Positions 6,485-8,385 of a stretch of DNA of 8,385 nt are shown here, one piece after another. The notes under the pieces are model-generated. The model was not told the DNA's origin, made no database searches, and saw only the letters and a list, made by a program, of their open reading frames with translations. This DNA comes from an uncultured Eubacteriaceae bacterium (GTDB taxonomy: Bacteria; Bacillota; Clostridia; Eubacteriales; Eubacteriaceae): contig CANRHG010000076.1 of the NCBI GenBank assembly GCA_947630385.1, positions 1-8,385 of the forward strand. Reading direction: 5' to 3'. The stretch's first letter is position 1; each line of letters starts with the position of its first letter. Made by a program: the position numbers and the translations under genes.

Positions 6485-8008
6485 ATGAGTTATTTAGCCT
6501 TATACCGTAAGTACCGGCCGAAGTTTTTTAGGGACGTCGTCGGCCAGGAGATGGTCTCACGCGTGCTTAAAAACCAGATCATCTCCGACAACGTCGGACA
6601 CGCCTACCTTTTTTCAGGGATCCGGGGTATCGGAAAGACGTCGATCGCGAAAATTTTCTCAAGGGCCGTCAACTGTGAAAACCCCGTAGACGGGGAACCC
6701 TGTGGCGAGTGTGAGGTTTGTAAGTCTTTAAGTCTTCCCTCGCAGACCGATATTTTGGAGATCGACGCGGCCAGCAACCGTGGGATCGATGAGATCCGTA
6801 ACCTAAAAGAAAGCGTCGAGTATTTTCCAAACATCGGTAAGTACAAAGTCTATATCATCGACGAAGTGCATATGCTCACCAAAGAGGCCTTTAACGCGCT
6901 TTTAAAGACCTTAGAAGAGCCACCCGAACACGTCCTGTTTCTCCTGGCTACGACCGAACCCGAGCGCCTTCCGGCGACGATCCTGTCGCGCTGCCAACAG
7001 TTTTTGATAAGGCCTTTAAGCGAGGATCAAATCAAGGAAAATCTTAAATCCATCACGGACAAAGAGGGGATCGTTTTTGAGGACGCGGCCCTAGATGAGA
7101 TCGCAAAACGGGCCCGCGGCTCGATGCGTGACGGGATCAGCCTGCTCGACCAGTGCGCCGATCTAAAGATGCGAGGAGAGACAATCTCGCTAAAAGAAGT
7201 GCGGGAGTTTTTGGGTATCAGCAGTGGGGAAGAACTCGAGCGCATCGCGAGCGCGGTCGTAGGGAAAAAGCCTCAGGAACTCTTAGAGGTCTTGACCGAG
7301 CTCAGGACCCAGGGTAAGAGCGATCAGATCCTATTAGAAGACCTGGCGGGGTATTTTAAGGAGATATTAGAAAAAAAGATCCAAAACGAGCCCGTCGCGG
7401 ACGCGTTTAAAAACGTAAGCAGCGACACGCTGTACACCTACATCGAGCAGATCGTCGACTCGCACGCGAAGCTGCGCTTTAACGAGCTCGGACAGATCCT
7501 GACCGATACGACCCTGCTGCTACTGTCTTCCCCCAAAGAAAAGGTCTATGAGCCCGTTAGGGAGGCGCCCGTTCAGACTAAAGAGAGTACGCCCAAAGCC
7601 GCGCCGGTAGAAGAAAGACCACAAGAGCCTGCAAAAGGGACGGGGAGCGAAGAGACCCAAAGCGTCAGTTTTAACAAAAAAGAGTTTAAGGAAAAAATCG
7701 TAGAATTGGCGCAGAAGAAGGAACTCGGTCTTATCAGCAAAATGTGCCAAAACGCGGATTTTATCTTAAACAAAAACGGCCTATTTATTATCATAGAAGA
7801 TAAGCACAAGTTCATGTTTGAGACCCCCGATTTCTCCCAAAACCTAAAATCCCTCGTCTACGAGGCCCTAGGTCATCCCGTAAACGTGTATCCGAAACTT
7901 CGCAGCGGGTACAACCAGATGCTCGAAAAGCGCAACAAGAAGAAGAGCCTAGAAGAGAAAGTCAAAGAGGTCACCGGAGACGACGTTTTGTACGAAAAAA
8001 TTTCGTAA
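6485..8008 (+). CDS. dnaX: DNA polymerase III subunit gamma/tau (clamp loader ATPase)
   Basis: A 507-residue clamp-loader subunit that loads the sliding clamp at the replication fork. The N-terminus SYLALYRKYRPKFFRDVVGQE is typical and fixes the ATG. The AAA+ domain has Walker A GIRGIGKT (45-52), a zinc site Cys64/73/76/79 at the same positions as in E. coli, Walker B DEVH (126-129), the SRC arginine-finger motif (168-170) and sensor 2 GSMRDGISLLDQ. The collar domain runs to about residue 362. A Pro/Glu/Lys-rich linker (about 363-395) follows, then a tau-type C-terminal domain for polymerase contact. No Shine-Dalgarno sequence precedes the ATG; the terminator T-run ends one base before it. 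Residues 297-298 are coded by AAA AAG within a possible frameshift site. The next gene is ybaB, the usual neighbour. Confidence 0.97.
   Translation: MSYLALYRKYRPKFFRDVVGQEMVSRVLKNQIISDNVGHAYLFSGIRGIGKTSIAKIFSRAVNCENPVDGEPCGECEVCKSLSLPSQTDILEIDAASNRGIDEIRNLKESVEYFPNIGKYKVYIIDEVHMLTKEAFNALLKTLEEPPEHVLFLLATTEPERLPATILSRCQQFLIRPLSEDQIKENLKSITDKEGIVFEDAALDEIAKRARGSMRDGISLLDQCADLKMRGETISLKEVREFLGISSGEELERIASAVVGKKPQELLEVLTELRTQGKSDQILLEDLAGYFKEILEKKIQNEPVADAFKNVSSDTLYTYIEQIVDSHAKLRFNELGQILTDTTLLLLSSPKEKVYEPVREAPVQTKESTPKAAPVEERPQEPAKGTGSEETQSVSFNKKEFKEKIVELAQKKELGLISKMCQNADFILNKNGLFIIIEDKHKFMFETPDFSQNLKSLVYEALGHPVNVYPKLRSGYNQMLEKRNKKKSLEEKVKEVTGDDVLYEKIS
7358..7378 (+). other. Possible -1 programmed frameshift site in dnaX
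   Basis: The heptamer A AAA AAG at 7372-7378 is in the correct phase (GAA AAA AAG codons) and is the same heptamer used in E. coli dnaX. AAGGAG at 7358-7363 lies eight bases upstream, resembling the stimulatory site of E. coli. A -1 shift would add ten residues (DPKRARRGRV) and stop at TAA 7408-7410, giving about 308 residues. Only a short weak downstream stem is visible. The shift would cut the collar domain, unlike E. coli gamma, so function is doubtful. Confidence 0.35.
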
Positions 8009-8017
8009 CTTCAGACG

Positions 8018-8055
8018 AAAGGATAGTTTCCCTCTTAGAAAAGCTACCTTTTTTT
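8018..8055 (+). terminator. Weak hairpin and T-run after dnaX
   Basis: AAAGG, TAG and TTTC on the 5' side can pair with GAAA, CTA and CCTTT on the 3' side, with one bulged A and a two-base bulge, followed by Ts to 8055. The stem is broken, so termination would be partial at best. Confidence 0.35.
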
Positions 8056-8057
8056 AA

Positions 8058-8066
8058 TGATATAAT
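8058..8066 (+). promoter_or_regulatory. Extended -10 promoter in front of ybaB
   Basis: TGATATAAT at 8058-8066 is a perfect extended -10 element (TG, one base, TATAAT). There is no recognisable -35 at 17 bases, which extended -10 promoters tolerate. Transcription would start near 8073, only about five bases before the ybaB ATG at 8078. Confidence 0.55.
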
Positions 8067-8077
8067 TTTTAGGAAAC

Positions 8078-8385
8078 ATGGCAAAAAAACGAGTAAAAAT
8101 ACCATCCCGTCCTGGGGGAAAGTCAAAAAGACCCACCCAAAAAGACATCATGAACCAAGTGGCGCAGGCACAGGAAGAGATCAACGAGCTAAGCGAGAAA
8201 GAATTCACGGCCACCTCCGGTGGTGGCGCGGTCAGCGCGACGGTCAAGGGGAGTTTTGAGATCAAATCCCTTACGATCGATCCGGACGTAGTCGACGAAG
8301 ACGATATCGAAATGCTCGAAGATCTGGTCATCGCCGCCGTCAACGAAGCCATAAAACAGGCTTCGGAAGCCGTCGACGACCAGAC
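8078..8385 (+). CDS. ybaB: YbaB/EbfC-family nucleoid-associated protein, 5' part
   Basis: The first 102 codons are visible and the gene runs off the right edge. The YbaB/EbfC core is clear: a helix NQVAQAQEEINELSEKEFTA, then SGGGAVSATVKGSFEIKSLTIDPDVVDEDDIEMLEDLVIAAVNEAIKQA. These proteins are small dimers that bind DNA and are usually encoded between dnaX and recR, as here after dnaX. The N-terminus carries about 24 extra residues rich in Lys and Arg (KKRVKIPSRPGGKSKRP) before the usual helix. Met at 8150 would give a more standard length, but the promoter and the AGGA at 8071-8074 favour ATG 8078, and no clear ribosome binding site precedes 8150. recR would be expected just outside the window. 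Confidence 0.9.
   Translation, partial: MAKKRVKIPSRPGGKSKRPTQKDIMNQVAQAQEEINELSEKEFTATSGGGAVSATVKGSFEIKSLTIDPDVVDEDDIEMLEDLVIAAVNEAIKQASEAVDDQ

Noticed and set aside
7676..7681. Run of six As in dnaX as a second frameshift or slippage site
   Set aside because: In phase it reads AAC AAA AAA, so the heptamer is C AAA AAA, which does not allow standard tandem -1 re-pairing, and six As is short for transcriptional slippage.

Overview
The window holds the end of a Pdu-type bacterial microcompartment (BMC) operon, then a two-gene ParA/repeat-protein unit, then the start of the dnaX-ybaB replication and recombination cluster. All genes are on the + strand. GAGGTGA-type ribosome binding sites, hairpin-plus-T-run terminators, oxygen-sensitive Fe-S electron carriers and the DnaX sequence suggest an anaerobic member of the Bacillota or a relative. 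This assignment is an inference and lineage cannot be fixed further. UGG encodes Trp throughout and no UGA readthrough is needed, so the standard code fits.

Bases 1-3639 (BMC operon end). The order is a 3' fragment of a GlcG/HbpS/PduO-C-like (DUF336) protein, a CoA-acylating aldehyde dehydrogenase (PduP/EutE type) with an encapsulation-peptide-like N-terminus, an RnfC-like flavin/Fe-S protein (PduS) and a tandem-BMC-domain shell protein with the Fe-S-ligand cysteine (PduT). The operon ends at a strong intrinsic terminator. Together these genes would oxidise an aldehyde to acyl-CoA inside the shell and move electrons from the resulting NADH across the shell through PduS and PduT. The signature enzyme that makes the aldehyde lies outside the window, so the substrate is unknown.

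Bases 3640-6483 (ParA plus repeat protein). A ParA/Soj-family ATPase overlaps by one base a 650-residue, cysteine-free, mostly acidic protein. That protein has a strongly basic N-terminus and five copies of an apparently undescribed repeat centred on a QWQA motif. A small ParA ATPase coupled to a partner with a basic N-terminus is the usual layout of DNA, organelle or cargo positioning systems. Its place directly after a BMC operon raises the possibility of an McdAB-like system for spacing microcompartments. This is a hypothesis; a terminator separates the two units. The unit ends at a second intrinsic terminator.

Bases 6484-8385 (dnaX-ybaB). dnaX starts one base after the T-run of that terminator and has no visible ribosome binding site. 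A well-formed sigma70-type promoter lies inside the end of the repeat gene upstream of the terminator, which suggests read-through or attenuation control. dnaX also carries an in-frame A AAA AAG slippery heptamer with an upstream AAGGAG. The window closes in a YbaB/EbfC gene with its own extended -10 promoter and a very short predicted leader.
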